Below, one piece after another: positions 11,698-22,603 of a DNA stretch of 64,000 nucleotides. Position 1 is the first letter of the stretch. Each line of letters begins with the position of its first letter. The position numbers and the translations under genes are program-made. Below the pieces are notes generated by a model. The model made no database searches. It had not been told where the DNA came from and saw only the letters and a program-made list of their open reading frames with translations. Where the stretch lies: assembly GCA_004123355.1 (NCBI GenBank), contig SCHM01000002.1, forward strand, positions 6,111,569-6,175,568, in the 5' to 3' direction. The DNA is from Amphirosellinia nigrospora (Eukaryota > Ascomycota > Sordariomycetes > Xylariales > Xylariaceae).

Positions 11698-13093
11698 TCC
11701 CGCATTAAGGACAGAGAGACGAGATAGGGCTCTTTCGAGATCGTGACTCGTTTTGCAACATCGCGAGGTAAACGGTTAACAACAGGCTCGAATATTGTCT
11801 TGACCCAATTGCTGTGGCACACGACAGAACATTCGATGGGGTTATGCTGATATTGAGGAATGCATGTCTTGTATCCACGCCGATCCCTTCAATCCCATTA
11901 GTGAGACAGATATCCCAGCTCCTTGAGGGAGAAGGACCTGTAATATGGGTTGTAGAAAGCTCGGATATAAGTCTAGAGGTATGTGTATTAGGCTGAAGGT
12001 CCCCTCCTAGAAGAGTGCTCGTCAGCTTTGGAGTGCGTTTACATCATCTCTAATATCTTTCCAAAGCACTGCCGATTGTGCTGCTTGCATACTAGCCTAT
12101 TGTAAGACTGTATGCTTAGATGGAGATGTAGCTAAAAGGTTTCCTCGTGACCGCTCACTTTGTTGCTGAACACGAATTGCTCCTCCAGTTGCGTTCCAAA
12201 AAGATTGGCACAATAAAATCACAAAAAAAAAAAAAAACCAAGGCAGAAGTTTGCTCACCAGAAAAGATATTTGAGCGTTCATCGTATTTATTGTATCAAT
12301 GTTAAATTAAGGTGATGGTACAACTCAACCGGTGCCAAGGCTGGTCCCGAATCTCGGAAGCTTCCCTTACAAGCACGGACGGGGTTGCCCTATCGGAGTT
12401 GTTCAATGCGAATGGTGATTGGTAAAGGCAACTGGAATTGGACTGGTGTGGACGACCAAGACGAGGTGTATTGCTTCGTGAGTATCGGATCGTGACTTGA
12501 AACCCGAAACGCTTGTTCATATATATTTTTTGTTGTTAACGAGGAAGGAAAAGTAGTGGATGGGATTCCAAGGGACCGGGAACGGAACCGGCGCCGGCGT
12601 GCTCGCGTACAAAGAGATATGAGTCAATTGGTATAGCTACCACGGCAGATAGGGCTGTTAGTCCGAGTTTCTAGTGGACACGAATCAGAGAGCAAATCTC
12701 TCTCTGCAGCAAGTATATGAGAAAGGAACTCGGAGAAGAGAGCAAGATAGATTCGGTGCATTAGGGAGGCATCCTATTGCTAGTGCCGAGAAACTGGGCT
12801 ACGCTAAAGAACGAGAAAAGGGTTAAGTTAAGATAGGATTTGATCCTCCTCACGACGAACTTTGTCGAGTCAGCGCAAGATAATGCTGCAGCATGGTTGG
12901 CACCACTTAGAGCTAATATGGTGGAGTTTAGATAGATCGGCACCGTTGCACCGTGCCATGAAGATGTGTTTGTCGTGGTTGCTCGTGCTGTCGAATGCGG
13001 CTGCAATCTGGCTGCACCTGCAGAGAGCCCAAAGCAGATCTCCTGGACGATGTCGAATGTAAGTGGCTGGTGTGTCGAGATCGACCGGTCAAC

Positions 13094-13132
13094 GAGTGTG
13101 AGTGTGAGTGTGAGTGTGAGTGTGAGTGCGAG
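13094..13132. repeat. (GAGTGT)n hexanucleotide microsatellite
   Basis: About six tandem GAGTGT units, the last one with a single change (GAGTGC). Confidence 0.9.
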
Positions 13133-13201
13133 GGCTCGGAAGTTTTATGTATCGGCGCATACTTACTACTCTTACTTACAGCTCGGACGTGCGTGTTGCT
13201 G

Positions 13202-13236
13202 TGCTATGCTGTGCTATGCTATGCTATGCTATGCTA
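13202..13236. repeat. (TGCTA)n microsatellite
   Basis: Tandem TGCTA units with one TGCTG variant near the start, about 70 bases after the GAGTGT array. Confidence 0.9.
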
Positions 13237-15034
13237 GGGACAGTAGACTCCGTCGTCGTCAACGTCATCATCGTCGGCAGCAGCACTGTTCTCATCGTGA
13301 AGCCAGGCTGTTCCTGGATCATGGGCATCGACACTATGTCATCCCGCGTAATTCCCTGAAAGAGGCATCCCGCAGGCTAACACAGGCAAACGCAAGGGGT
13401 GAAAGCAGCAATGCATGCATGCGAGGAGTCTCGTCGTACGTAGTACCGGCTATGTGAGGGTACGGTCCACGACGAGAGGCACGAGCTAGTTCATTTCCAG
13501 CCTATCCTGCAGCGGGCACATCTCGAGCACAAGGATGCACTTGTATTATAAGTGTACAGCAATATGGTGGAGCCAGGTAGCTATTCCACGTTTCCGGCGT
13601 GGGGGGTCGACAAACCTTACATAGCACAATAAGTCTATCTGTCTTAGTTACCAAAGCTTAGGTAGTAGGCAGGGGCTTGGTATGGGTTTGGGTTGGGGTA
13701 GATATTGTTTTTGCTGCACCACAGCTCCAAGCTGCATGGCAGCGATAGTACGGCGACTAAGTCTAGGTATCAGTATCGCAGTGCCGGTCTGGCATTTAGT
13801 GAGGTAGTCTCCGTTATCAGCCCCGCCATCGCCTCCATTCCGCCCATCTCCTCCTGCGCCATCTCTACTGCATTACGGTACTATCGACCGACTAACCTTA
13901 GTGTACGCCGGCCAGATCTTGGTCACCTACGCACGTATGTAGCTAGGCTAGATAGTTGCCGAGGCAGCCACTTCTCTCCACGGGGCGGCATGTCATGTCG
14001 GTGAGGCCCGTGGAAGAGCCCTCAGCTTGAACTAGCTAGCATACGTGATAATTCAACGCCCTTGGGATATAATGACGATATATGGCGTGTGCCGCTGAAT
14101 GGGATCCTCGGTGCTTTTGGCACAAGCAACGCCGCATAACAAATCAAGGGATGCACAACCAGGTTCATGTAACCCGTCTCGCCAGCACTAATAGCATTTG
14201 GGGTGCCCAGTTCACGATACTCCACTTAGCGGTGCTGTCGAGACCCCGTCGGCATCTACTCGGTACAAGTATATCGTACGGTATGCTTCGCTGGCAATGT
14301 CACCGACTTTGGCTCATTCACTAGTACACTATATGGCCTGATATATGGATGCTGGACCGAGTGCATGCTGCAGGGGCTAGGATTCAGGGTTCACACATGG
14401 CGTGGGATGCAATTCATCGTGAAGGCCACAGCACTTCGGTAACATAAGATGTCGTCACGATCACGGCTTATTATGTCCTTAGTATGGATCTTCTCGGGCT
14501 TCTAGCCAAATCTAAAGGTGTTCTACGATACGTGCGATGTTCTGTCGATGATGCTGCAACAAAACACGCTTGGAATCGTCCATGATGTCTTTGATACCGA
14601 CGCCACGGTCCTCATCATCAGCTAGCTAGAAATGGCGAAAAATGGCTCTTCGGATAGTTCCATAGCACGAGAGACACAAGTACCAATTGCTTGGTTCGGT
14701 CATCTCGACCAGTAAACCTTTCTGCATGCACCCTACTGCAGGTTCATGCAGTATCAGTCACGCGCATCCTTCTATGCGGGGACGCTTGAATGGCTCCAAA
14801 TTGCCGATGATGACCAGTCATGGAGTTTCGTTCTCTGATTTCGACGGGCCAAAATAGTGGATAACAACTTGTCTCGGGATGTGCTAGCTCCAAGTACACG
14901 CAACATCAGGTGATGCTTCTATGCTTGGCCATTGACATCATTGCAGCTCAGTAAAATGTCGTAAGTCGCCGTATAGCGACTCGGCCGAGAGCCTCGATGG
15001 TAGAGATCTAACTAGGTCGGCGAAAATAGATCTA

Positions 15035-16985
15035 TCACGATGCCAAAGGCCTCGGCTTCTTGACGCCGACGACGACCAGGTTCCTCGGGCTTTGGCGATA
15101 ATCAAACACAGCTTCAACCCAACAGTCTTGAACCACATCGGAGTGTTGCTGTAGAAAGAGCCACCTGTCTGTGACGATTAAAGACTCGATAACGACGGCA
15201 CTAAATGCCATCAACGTCCAGATAGCGCTGAGCTCTCTCTTACGGGGACAATACCGGCGCTCATATTCCGCAATTTCTTCATCAGTAATGTCGCCCATTT
15301 TCTCCTTTATTATGTCCTGCTGCTCACGATGATCGGAAGAGGTGGTCAACTTAGCGATCGCGCCCCTGACGTAGGCGGGCAACGATTTATTGCAAGACTT
15401 GCTGAGTGAGCCGAGAATGACGGGATTAGTGCTCACGTTGAACGGGTTTTGAGCAGAGCTATCTGTCCTATACTCTGCCTGAGCATCATCGTGATACACT
15501 TTTGATATGACACCTCGATCAAGAAACATTCTCTGTAAGACAGCGCGGAAGAAGTGTCGATTGAAGAAACCGTCGCTCTCTGCCTCTGTCCAATTATATG
15601 GAGCTTGACATGCCATCATCCGAGCAGTAATATTGAGACGAATGCCATCATCTTCATAGGTGCACAAGCGGTCGCTCAGGGGAAAGCCGTGGGGGTCACA
15701 TCTGGCCGACTCCCTAGCTAAACGGCCGTTGAGAGGTTGAAGACTAGGCCGCATGTAGGGGTGTTTGTAGGTCGGCGGCCCAAGTTTCTCAGTCAATAAA
15801 TTGTAACAACAGCCCACAATCGCAATGGCTTGGACAGATGGATTGAGTATTAGTGAGCGAATTCCGTGGTGCGATAGATTCCCGCATGAGTGAATTGAGA
15901 TCGCCATCAGTCTCAGGTCGATTTGGGGCGCAGCCGACGACAGTTGGGCGCTCTTCAATCGATCAATAACGTCTGTAAGATCACCAGATTCCAAGCGCCC
16001 TTCAATATAATTGATAAAACCCTTGCCTTCCTCATGCGTATAGATAGCATCCAATTCATATCGGGATCTGAAATCGGCGGCGTACTCTTCGGACTGCTTT
16101 ATCGGTTTGGTAGCTCTTTTCAATGCCCGCTCATCCCGCTGTTCTTCGGGGTCATGCTGTCGAGATGTTGCATCCAGAGCTTCTTGTTCCTCATGACCTT
16201 GGGTTTATCCGCAACGCGTGCCAGTTTGTCGAGCTCTTTAGCACCGGCTATGTTGTGTTCTCTCCCTTCAACGGCGACGATTTGCTTGTTGTAGGGGGCA
16301 CTCGCTAGAGCTCTGCCGAGGTAGTTTTGACCACTGCCAAAATCGACGAAGTGTGTGATGTTGGTATCAAACTCGGCCTCTATATCACTAGCCAGTTGGT
16401 CCACATAGTTTGCGAAGTTTCTGACTTCATGTATCTTCTTTGGTTTCATTCCAACCGACTTTTGCCAGGTCAGCTTGGGGAGCTTTGCTTCCTGCGAAGG
16501 AAATTCTCGAGCCAGGGAGAACCGCCTAATATCCTTGATATACTGCAATAGACTCTCCGGCGGCTGATGATTCTGAAGTGAATCAACATCTTTCTCATAA
16601 GAATGTCTAACAACCTCATGGAATCGCACTGTAGAAGCCATGACTGCCAGTCATTGGGCACGACGGAGCTGAAGAGGCCAGGTTCGCTGGTGAAGAAATC
16701 TAAAACATGCACGCCACCGCACAAAATCTGGAATGTGTCCGAGGTACTTATGAATTGTAACAGATTGTCGACGTAGTCTTCAGGAGATGCCCAACAGTCA
16801 GGGTAGGGTAACGGCTTAGATGGTATCATATTGACTGCTCCTTGCTGATCTTGGCACTGCCAAGAATTTAATACAGACACAGAATAATCGATGCATTCGT
16901 GATGAGTGAGGATATATTCGTAGAAGTCTGAAGTGTTCAGAGTTCCAACATGAAAAATTCTTGGACTCGAAATTCCCTTGATCAT
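15035..16985 (-). CDS. METTL25/RRNAD1-type SAM-dependent methyltransferase domain protein
   Basis: Family assignment rests on motifs: a Rossmann SAM-binding strand HFVDFGSGQNYLGRALA; an acidic end to the next strand (IVAVEGREHNIAGAKEL); then AISIHSCGNLSHHGIRSL and AIAIVGCCYNLLTEKLG, which match the CGDL and GCCYH-type motifs of METTL25 and RRNAD1. The N-terminal part (MIKGISSPRIFHVGTLN to LFSSVVPNDWQSW) and the C-terminal part (VIESLIVTDRWLFLQQH) also fit a full-length protein of about 650 residues. The start is the ATG at 16985. Two apparent missing bases break the frame, near 16591 (after LMRK) and near 16180 (after MRNKK). With them counted the length is 651 codons. The biochemical target in fungi is not known to me. 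It is divergent from the SNARE gene, with 379 bases between the starts. Confidence 0.82.
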
Positions 16986-17364
16986 AGGCTTGTACCTACA
17001 AAGCTACGTCTTAGGTAGTTCTACCTACCTTACTTGTTAGGTATGCAGATAAGGTAACTTAACTTACCTAATATTTAATATTTCAATGCAGCGCATTCAC
17101 ATGTTTAGTCCGTCGCCTTGCCTGCCGCTAGCAGCTGGCAATTGGCAGCTCTGGCCGTCTGTCGACCCACGTCATCGCGAAGCTCGCCCAGGAATCACTT
17201 TAGGTACCTCCCCCAACAAGCACTCAAATCCCTAACCTAACCTTAAATCGTACAAACGCGCGTCTACGCATTTCACTTCACCAGCTCGAAGCGGTTGTTG
17301 GAAAATGCATGCGAGAGCACAGATGTAGCCACTAGACAATTGCGCAAAGCTCTAAGTCGGCAAG
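16986..17364. promoter_or_regulatory. Shared intergenic promoter region of the methyltransferase and SNARE genes
   Basis: A 379-base gap between two divergent start codons. It holds repeated AGGTA/TACCT and CTAACCT-like words (about 17010-17070 and 17229-17246) and no coding frame. A bidirectional promoter is inferred from geometry only. Confidence 0.5.
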
Positions 17365-18220
17365 ATGATGTCCTCAATGAACGAGGAGGATCCTTTCCTC
17401 CAGGTCCAACAGTAGGCAGCACCCCCCAAGCTTCAACATGTGATGGCATACCAACCGTCTTGAACAATATACAGAGACGTCCTTTCTCAGATGCAAAATG
17501 CCCGGCCGCTCTTCGCCTCGTATCTCCGCATCCGCAGTCTAAGCAGCACGCCCGCGCAATCCCCGAAGTCGCCTCGGCGCGCTCCGATCTCGAATCCGCC
17601 CTCTCGACACTCGCCGAGGATCTCGCGGACCTCGTCGAATCCGTGCGCGCCGTCGAATCGGACCCCTCGCACTATGGGCTCTCCGCACACGAGGTTTCGC
17701 GCCGCAAGAAGCTGGTCGATGAGGTTGGGGGCGAGGTCGAGGATATGCGCGAGGAGCTGGCGCGTCAGACCGCCACGCTCGCTTCTTCTTCTTCTTCCGG
17801 CCCCTCGGGCTCACGAGCAGCAGCCGCGGCTAGGGCGGCGGCGAATGATGACCTGCCCCTCCGAGCGCCTTCGCCATCGACGACGCGAGTTCTGCGCAAG
17901 GCGACGACAACTATGCCGAGTTCGAGCACCAACAACAGCTGCAGATGATGCGGGAACAGGACCAGCAGCTAGACGGGGTGTTTGTCACCGTCGGTAATCT
18001 ACGGCGGCAGGCCGACGACATGGGCCGCGAGCTTGAAGAGCAACACGAAATGTTAGAACACGTCGATACCCTGGCAGACCGTGTTGGTGGGAGGTTACAA
18101 ACGGGCATGCAGAAATTAGGTTATGTGATGCGGCAGAACGAAGACCGGTATAGTAGTTGCTGTATCGCCGTCCTCATCACCGTTTTAATTATATTGTTAG
18201 TTTTATTGCTTGTATTATAG
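17365..18220 (+). CDS. Tlg1/syntaxin-6-type Qc-SNARE
   Basis: Membrane SNARE of the endosome-to-Golgi (TGN) route, by family. The first exon is MMSSMNEEDPFLQVQQ, followed by an intron of about 70 nt ending at TTTCTCAG (17490). The syntaxin-6 N-terminal three-helix region follows: SARSDLESALSTLAEDLADL, GLSAHEVSRRKKLVDEVGGE. After a Ser/Ala-rich linker comes DNYAEFEHQQQLQMM and the SNARE motif (DQQLDGVFVTVGNLRRQADD, with a Q in the zero-layer region MGRELEEQHEML). A C-terminal membrane anchor is present (CCIAVLITVLIILLVLLLVL). Apparent missing bases lie near 17562 and 17865, and probably one at the first donor. Domain order is complete. It converges on GLE1, with 281 bases between the stops. 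Confidence 0.85.
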
Positions 18221-18501
18221 ACATGACAAGGTTCGGTTTTGCGCTTCAAGCGGGCAATGGCGCCAGGGGGCTACTTTACTTTCCACAACGGAACATGTAC
18301 TAGATAATACTCTCACGTATTGATGATTCTGCCGGGTTACCATCTTTCCAGGATACAGTTTATCCCCCAGCAAACAGAGCTTTAGACGCCGTATACATGC
18401 TGTTTGACCTAAACGCCTGTTTGTGATACAATGCGTTCCCGAGCCCGTTATCTATATCATGTCACCAGAAAAGGGCGTATTTCATGGGCGAACCGCTACA
18501 A

Positions 18502-20163
18502 CTATAGTTCTAATCCGATATCCCGTTTCAGGATCTGCGCTAGCACTGACAAACCAGAAGTGCCGGGCGTTTTAGCTTGCGCTTTGCTAGGGAAATCAAT
18601 CAACGCTGAACGAAGAGCAGCAACGCCGGCGCTCCCGTAGAAATAGATAAAGCGCTCTTCGTATATCTCAATCATGCCCCGGAGGACTACACACTGCGTA
18701 TTGGAGATTTCGGCCGGTGGTGTGTTGACGATCCTGGCCAAACTTGTCCAGTACTTAGAAGGTGGCCAGGGGTTTGTGTTGGGAGATTTTGAGAAATCTC
18801 TTAGGGAAATTGCCGCATATCCTACAGCGAGGCCCTTCATCCTATCGATGTGTTGCTGTTCTGGCGTCCATACAGCTCCATTTCTTCTCCATCCGAGCCG
18901 TATACGACCCTGTTCTGTGCTTTCACTTCCACGATACCCAAAGAGAACAGGGCAGGCCACTCGATATTTAGCCATCAAAATATCTACAAGGGTCTTGCCC
19001 CGCCATAAATAGGTCTTGTTGGAGAATATATGGGCGGTAATTACGCCGAGAGGATCGGCCGCTTTTGGTTGAGCGCCACACTCGTTAATAAATTGGTTAA
19101 TGATAGTTTTGGCAAAGATATTGAGGAGGTAGAGGAAGAGTGATGGTAGCTGTGGTCCATTGTGCAAGGCCCCATCCATCGGCTCTCGTTGGTCAATGAC
19201 ATATTCGGAGGGTCAATCAGTGTGCTCGGAACACTACCGCTGAGCGATTCTTGCAATAGTGCTTGAATAGTCGCCATCTTGGTAGTATGTTAGCTAAGGT
19301 GGTTTAAACCAGAAGATAATCACTGACCTGTTTTTTGTTGCCTCCTTTCGCGGTAACGATCTGACCCAAACTTTTCCTCAATTCTCGCCTCATATCTCCC
19401 ATTCGAGCTTTGAGTAGCGGCAAGGACTTAGCTTGCTCGGCTAAGGAAGCACGTAGCCTCTTCAAGCTCTGATGTATCGCCACATATTTATCAGCTGGTG
19501 ATTTGGATGTAGACGGGATTGAGGGAATATTTGGTTGTGAAGGTGCGGGCTTGAAAAAGGGATTGGTTGCAGCCGGCGGAGCGGTTGGTTGTGAATTCTC
19601 TTGCAGCAAATGTGCCGGCACAGGCTGGGCACCCTTGGTCCCATTGACCAACAGTGCTGACACACTTAATGGCGGTTGCTGGGTGACATTAGACGATGCT
19701 TCCCCCCTGGTACTTTGAACCCTTGCTTGTCGGCTGGGCTAGTAGCTGCTATCGGCTGCGAATGTGCGCCACCGTTCAATTGGGCACAGGGGATGGCTAG
19801 ACACGGTGGCGGGAGGTGCTTCTGGCGGAAGTTTTGGCACAGTCTTCAGCTTCAATGCGCGGAGCCGTTCTTCCTCGGCGCGTAGTCTTTCTTCCTGGCG
19901 AATCCGTTCTTCTTCTCTTCGCTGCTGCTGTATGATGATCTCTTCCTGTTCTTGTAGCCGCCGGCTCTGCTCTTGCACCTCGTGATCCTTGATTACTCGG
20001 ATGGCGGTATGGCGGACGCGTTCATGTTCGACTTGGGCAGCGGCAAGCGCTTCTCGATGGCTTAGCTCGGTGTGTCTATTCTCGGTAAGGGACTCGGCCA
20101 TGCGAGGGTGTGATGGGCTGCTCCATTGTCGGGATGGACGCGCCGCCGGGACGAACCAGTCAT
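18502..20163 (-). CDS. GLE1: mRNA export factor Gle1
   Basis: Gle1 sits at the cytoplasmic face of the nuclear pore and activates the DEAD-box helicase Dbp5 with inositol hexakisphosphate during mRNA export. The start at 20163 gives MTGSSRRRVHPDNG. A long charged coiled coil follows (SHREALAAAQVEHERVR to EERIRQEERLRAEEERLRAL), then a Pro-rich linker. The Gle1 fold has DKYVAIHQSLKRLRASLAEQ, MGDMRRELRKSLGQI, PLGVITAHIFSNKTY, MKGLAVGYAAISLRDFSKS and a C-terminus at 18502. The intron 19278-19327 (50 nt) has a clear GTCAGT donor and a CTAAC branch site. Single-base shifts lie near 20098 and 19185, and at least two more between about 19710 and 19790, where the linker switches frame and back. Identity is strong in the C-terminal half and good in the coiled coil. 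Confidence 0.87.
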
Positions 20164-20692
20164 GGCGCTCAAGGGTAACAAGGGCTATAACAATTGCATA
20201 GTATGAATGTAAAGGGGACGGTGGTGCGACAATCAAGAGCTAGACTTGAAAGCCATGGAGGAGCACAGGGTTGTAGAAATCGGGTCTGCATTCAAAATGA
20301 TAGTATCGACACCGACAGTGAAGATGGACGAAACAGAGCAGCCAAGATTATAAGATTTAGGTCCAAGATAGCTAGCTACACAGGTACCGGCAGAATGGGA
20401 CGAGGCTGGGAGAGGCAAGGGCTGGTTGGCACACTACCTACTGGCCGACGCGAGATGCATCGCCGGTGACTGGCTGGCAGCCCAGCTTTGCTGAGTTACA
20501 GCGCCTACCTACTCGTCAAGGCAGGCGGTGTGATGATAAGCCCCACATAGCAAACAAGTTCTATTGAGGTGTGGTACCTGACCTCAGGTCAATAAGGCAC
20601 CTAGATTCAATCAGATGTAATTGCATATATATGGCCCCAACTTCGACCACCCATACGTATAATCATTCCTTGTTCTTTGATATCTTGTCAAA
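20164..20692. promoter_or_regulatory. Shared 5' region of GLE1 and the ankyrin-like gene
   Basis: 529 bases between divergent starts. No protein is visible. The ATG at 20693 sits in a good context (TCAAAATGGC). Bidirectional promoter use is inference. Confidence 0.4.
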
Positions 20693-22210
20693 ATGGCTGT
20701 TACTCAAGGATTATCATATGACCTATTGCTCTCAGTTGCCGACTATCTTGGCTATCAGGATTTATTAAATCTTAGCACGACGAAACAAGATTTGACTGAA
20801 CCTTTGACACGGCGCGCTTTCACCGTAGCTCTTACCGGCGTACCATTCAACCATGATCTGAAGCCGGTGACTTACGCTATTAAGAAAGGTGATATCCAAC
20901 TGCTTTCTAAGGCAATCAATTTCCTCGACACTTCATCGCGTCTGGGGTTGCACTGGTCACAGTTAGTTCTATGAGAAGGGAGTTGGTAGACTTCTCATCT
21001 TAGCAGCAACTCACAATTTGCAGTCATTGCAATTTCTAGTGCACAAATATCCGCTAATGCCAGGGCGGATTGATGGTGGTCCAGTAATGAGTAGGACTGT
21101 CCCTGATTCTGCACTTGAGCACGGCTTCTGCTTAATTCGAGGCTCGTATGCTCCCTTTAGCTTCAACGCTCGAAACTCGGAATTGGTTATCGAGGCTCTC
21201 AAAACAGGTAAGTATGATTGCGCTTCTTTCCTCCTCAACTACCAGCCCTCTTATTTCCCAACGGATTCCCGGTGAAAGCAAACCCGACGTGCTATTCCTC
21301 GGTTAGCACGGTCAGCTTTTTGATTAATCATGAGGCCAATTTGGGCGTTAATATTCTGCACGATGCCATCGCGTCAGGAGAATTCCGTGATACTCGTGTT
21401 TTCAATATCTTAGTTCACACCGGCTTCAGCGTTGACGCGCCTATAGAAAGCTTTAGGCATTCCCCCTTGGAACTAACATTCACACCTTTGCATGAAGCTT
21501 GCCGGCGCTTGGAGCCAGAGAGTATCAAAACACTCCTTCATCTCGGCGCAAATCCAAATGGGATTATTGGTAACTTTTCGATTGAAAAAGTCCCCTTCCT
21601 TGCTGGGTTTGAGTATTATTCGCCGTCTCCTATTCTTTCACTTTTTCTTTCTAGACAATGGGATCTAGGGGTAGAGGACTTTGAAGGCTTCGGCAGGAGG
21701 CTAATTGACTGTTTTCGATCATTACTTCGTTACGGTGCTACAACATCAATACCCCTTGTCAACGGTAACCTTCTCGAGATCGTTTTGCTGAAAATCTGGA
21801 GAATCTTTCACAAGCAAATAACGAGCAATCATATACTCCCACATTGCCCAGACAGGCCCATTGGTTTGAACCAGGGAGTTCAATCGCTTTTGCTCACATT
21901 TCACTATGTCGATGTATCACCATGGGATGATGTTTGTCAGGTTGTTGTCGACGCAAATCCGACGTGGGGCGGCAAAAGTCATCGAACTAAAGGTAAGGAG
22001 CTACTTATCAAACTCCTCGGTGAGTATCAGGACAAATTTGGCGACCTTCCCGGGCCAGCTCAGTTGCGGGAGTTGGTCCTTTTTTATTTACCAGACAGGT
22101 ATGAAGCTCAGCCAGGTATTACCTGCGAAAGTAATCACGTCCTCACCTGGCGTGGCCGTCAGATTAGACACATATTATCTAATACATATAGCAAATCTGT
22201 TTCCCCTTAA
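20693..22210 (+). CDS. Ankyrin-repeat-like protein, possibly with an N-terminal F-box-like segment
   Basis: A lineage-type fungal protein of unknown role. The first exon (MAVTQGLSYDLLLSVADYLG, then DLLNLSTTKQDLTEPLTRRA) resembles the short helical F-box-like start of many fungal ankyrin proteins. The body has repeat-like pieces: PVTYAIKKGDIQLLSKAI, ELVIEALKTGKYDCASFLL, NILHDAIASGEF, TFTPLHEACRRLEPESIKTL and LLHLGANPN. An intron follows about 20961, with candidate acceptors at 21003, 21006 and 21023; no combination keeps the frame, so one base may be missing there. The frame moves once more near 21265-21275. From there to the TAA at 22208-22210 the frame is clean for over 900 bases. The C-terminal 150 residues match nothing I know. 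Confidence 0.6.
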
Positions 22211-22603
22211 CACAATTACATGTGCTCTAGCTCTTTAAGAAATGATACCGTAAATATGATTTTGGACTAACCCCCATCATATGTGATGTGTTAAGTTACT
22301 TCATGAATTTGTACTAGTAGTAGAATAGAACCACTTGTTTGGAATGCTTAATTTACACGTCATCATACCAATCAATGATTGACCAGATGTGTTTACGTAA
22401 GCTGTACCGTCTAAAGTCTCGTATTCTATGCGAACGCCCGCAATATTGCCGTTAACCGCCTACGGACTAGGTCTGGGGACAGATCCTTGTAGGGAGCCAG
22501 GCATCCTCATAAGATTGATTCCCCATATCAGCTCCTGTAGAACTGCGCGACCAAAGCTTTCTAGATAGTCAGTTGATTGAAAGCCGGCGAATTGATCATT
22601 GAA
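22211..22603. promoter_or_regulatory. Upstream region of the Zn2Cys6 regulator
   Basis: 393 bases, no protein seen. The regulator frame is open from 22577 but has no ATG before 22604. Confidence 0.4.

Larger units (their letters stand above)
11698..15034. other. Long intergenic region without a supported gene
   Basis: 3.3 kb with only short, low-complexity open frames. It contains a 15-base A run near 12223-12237, two microsatellites (13094-13132 and 13202-13236) and a G/T-rich patch near 13672-13700. Frames near 12760-13060 and 13700-14000 were examined and gave no recognisable protein. A small gene broken by base errors could be missed here. Confidence 0.4.

Noticed and set aside
12966-13457. 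Plus-strand frame of 163 codons across the microsatellites
   Set aside because: Created by the GAGTGT and TGCTA repeats (runs of SVSV and CYAML); no protein character.
13672-13705. G/T-rich patch suggesting a telomere-like repeat
   Set aside because: Units are irregular (GGTTTGGGTTGGGG) and do not form a TTAGGG array.
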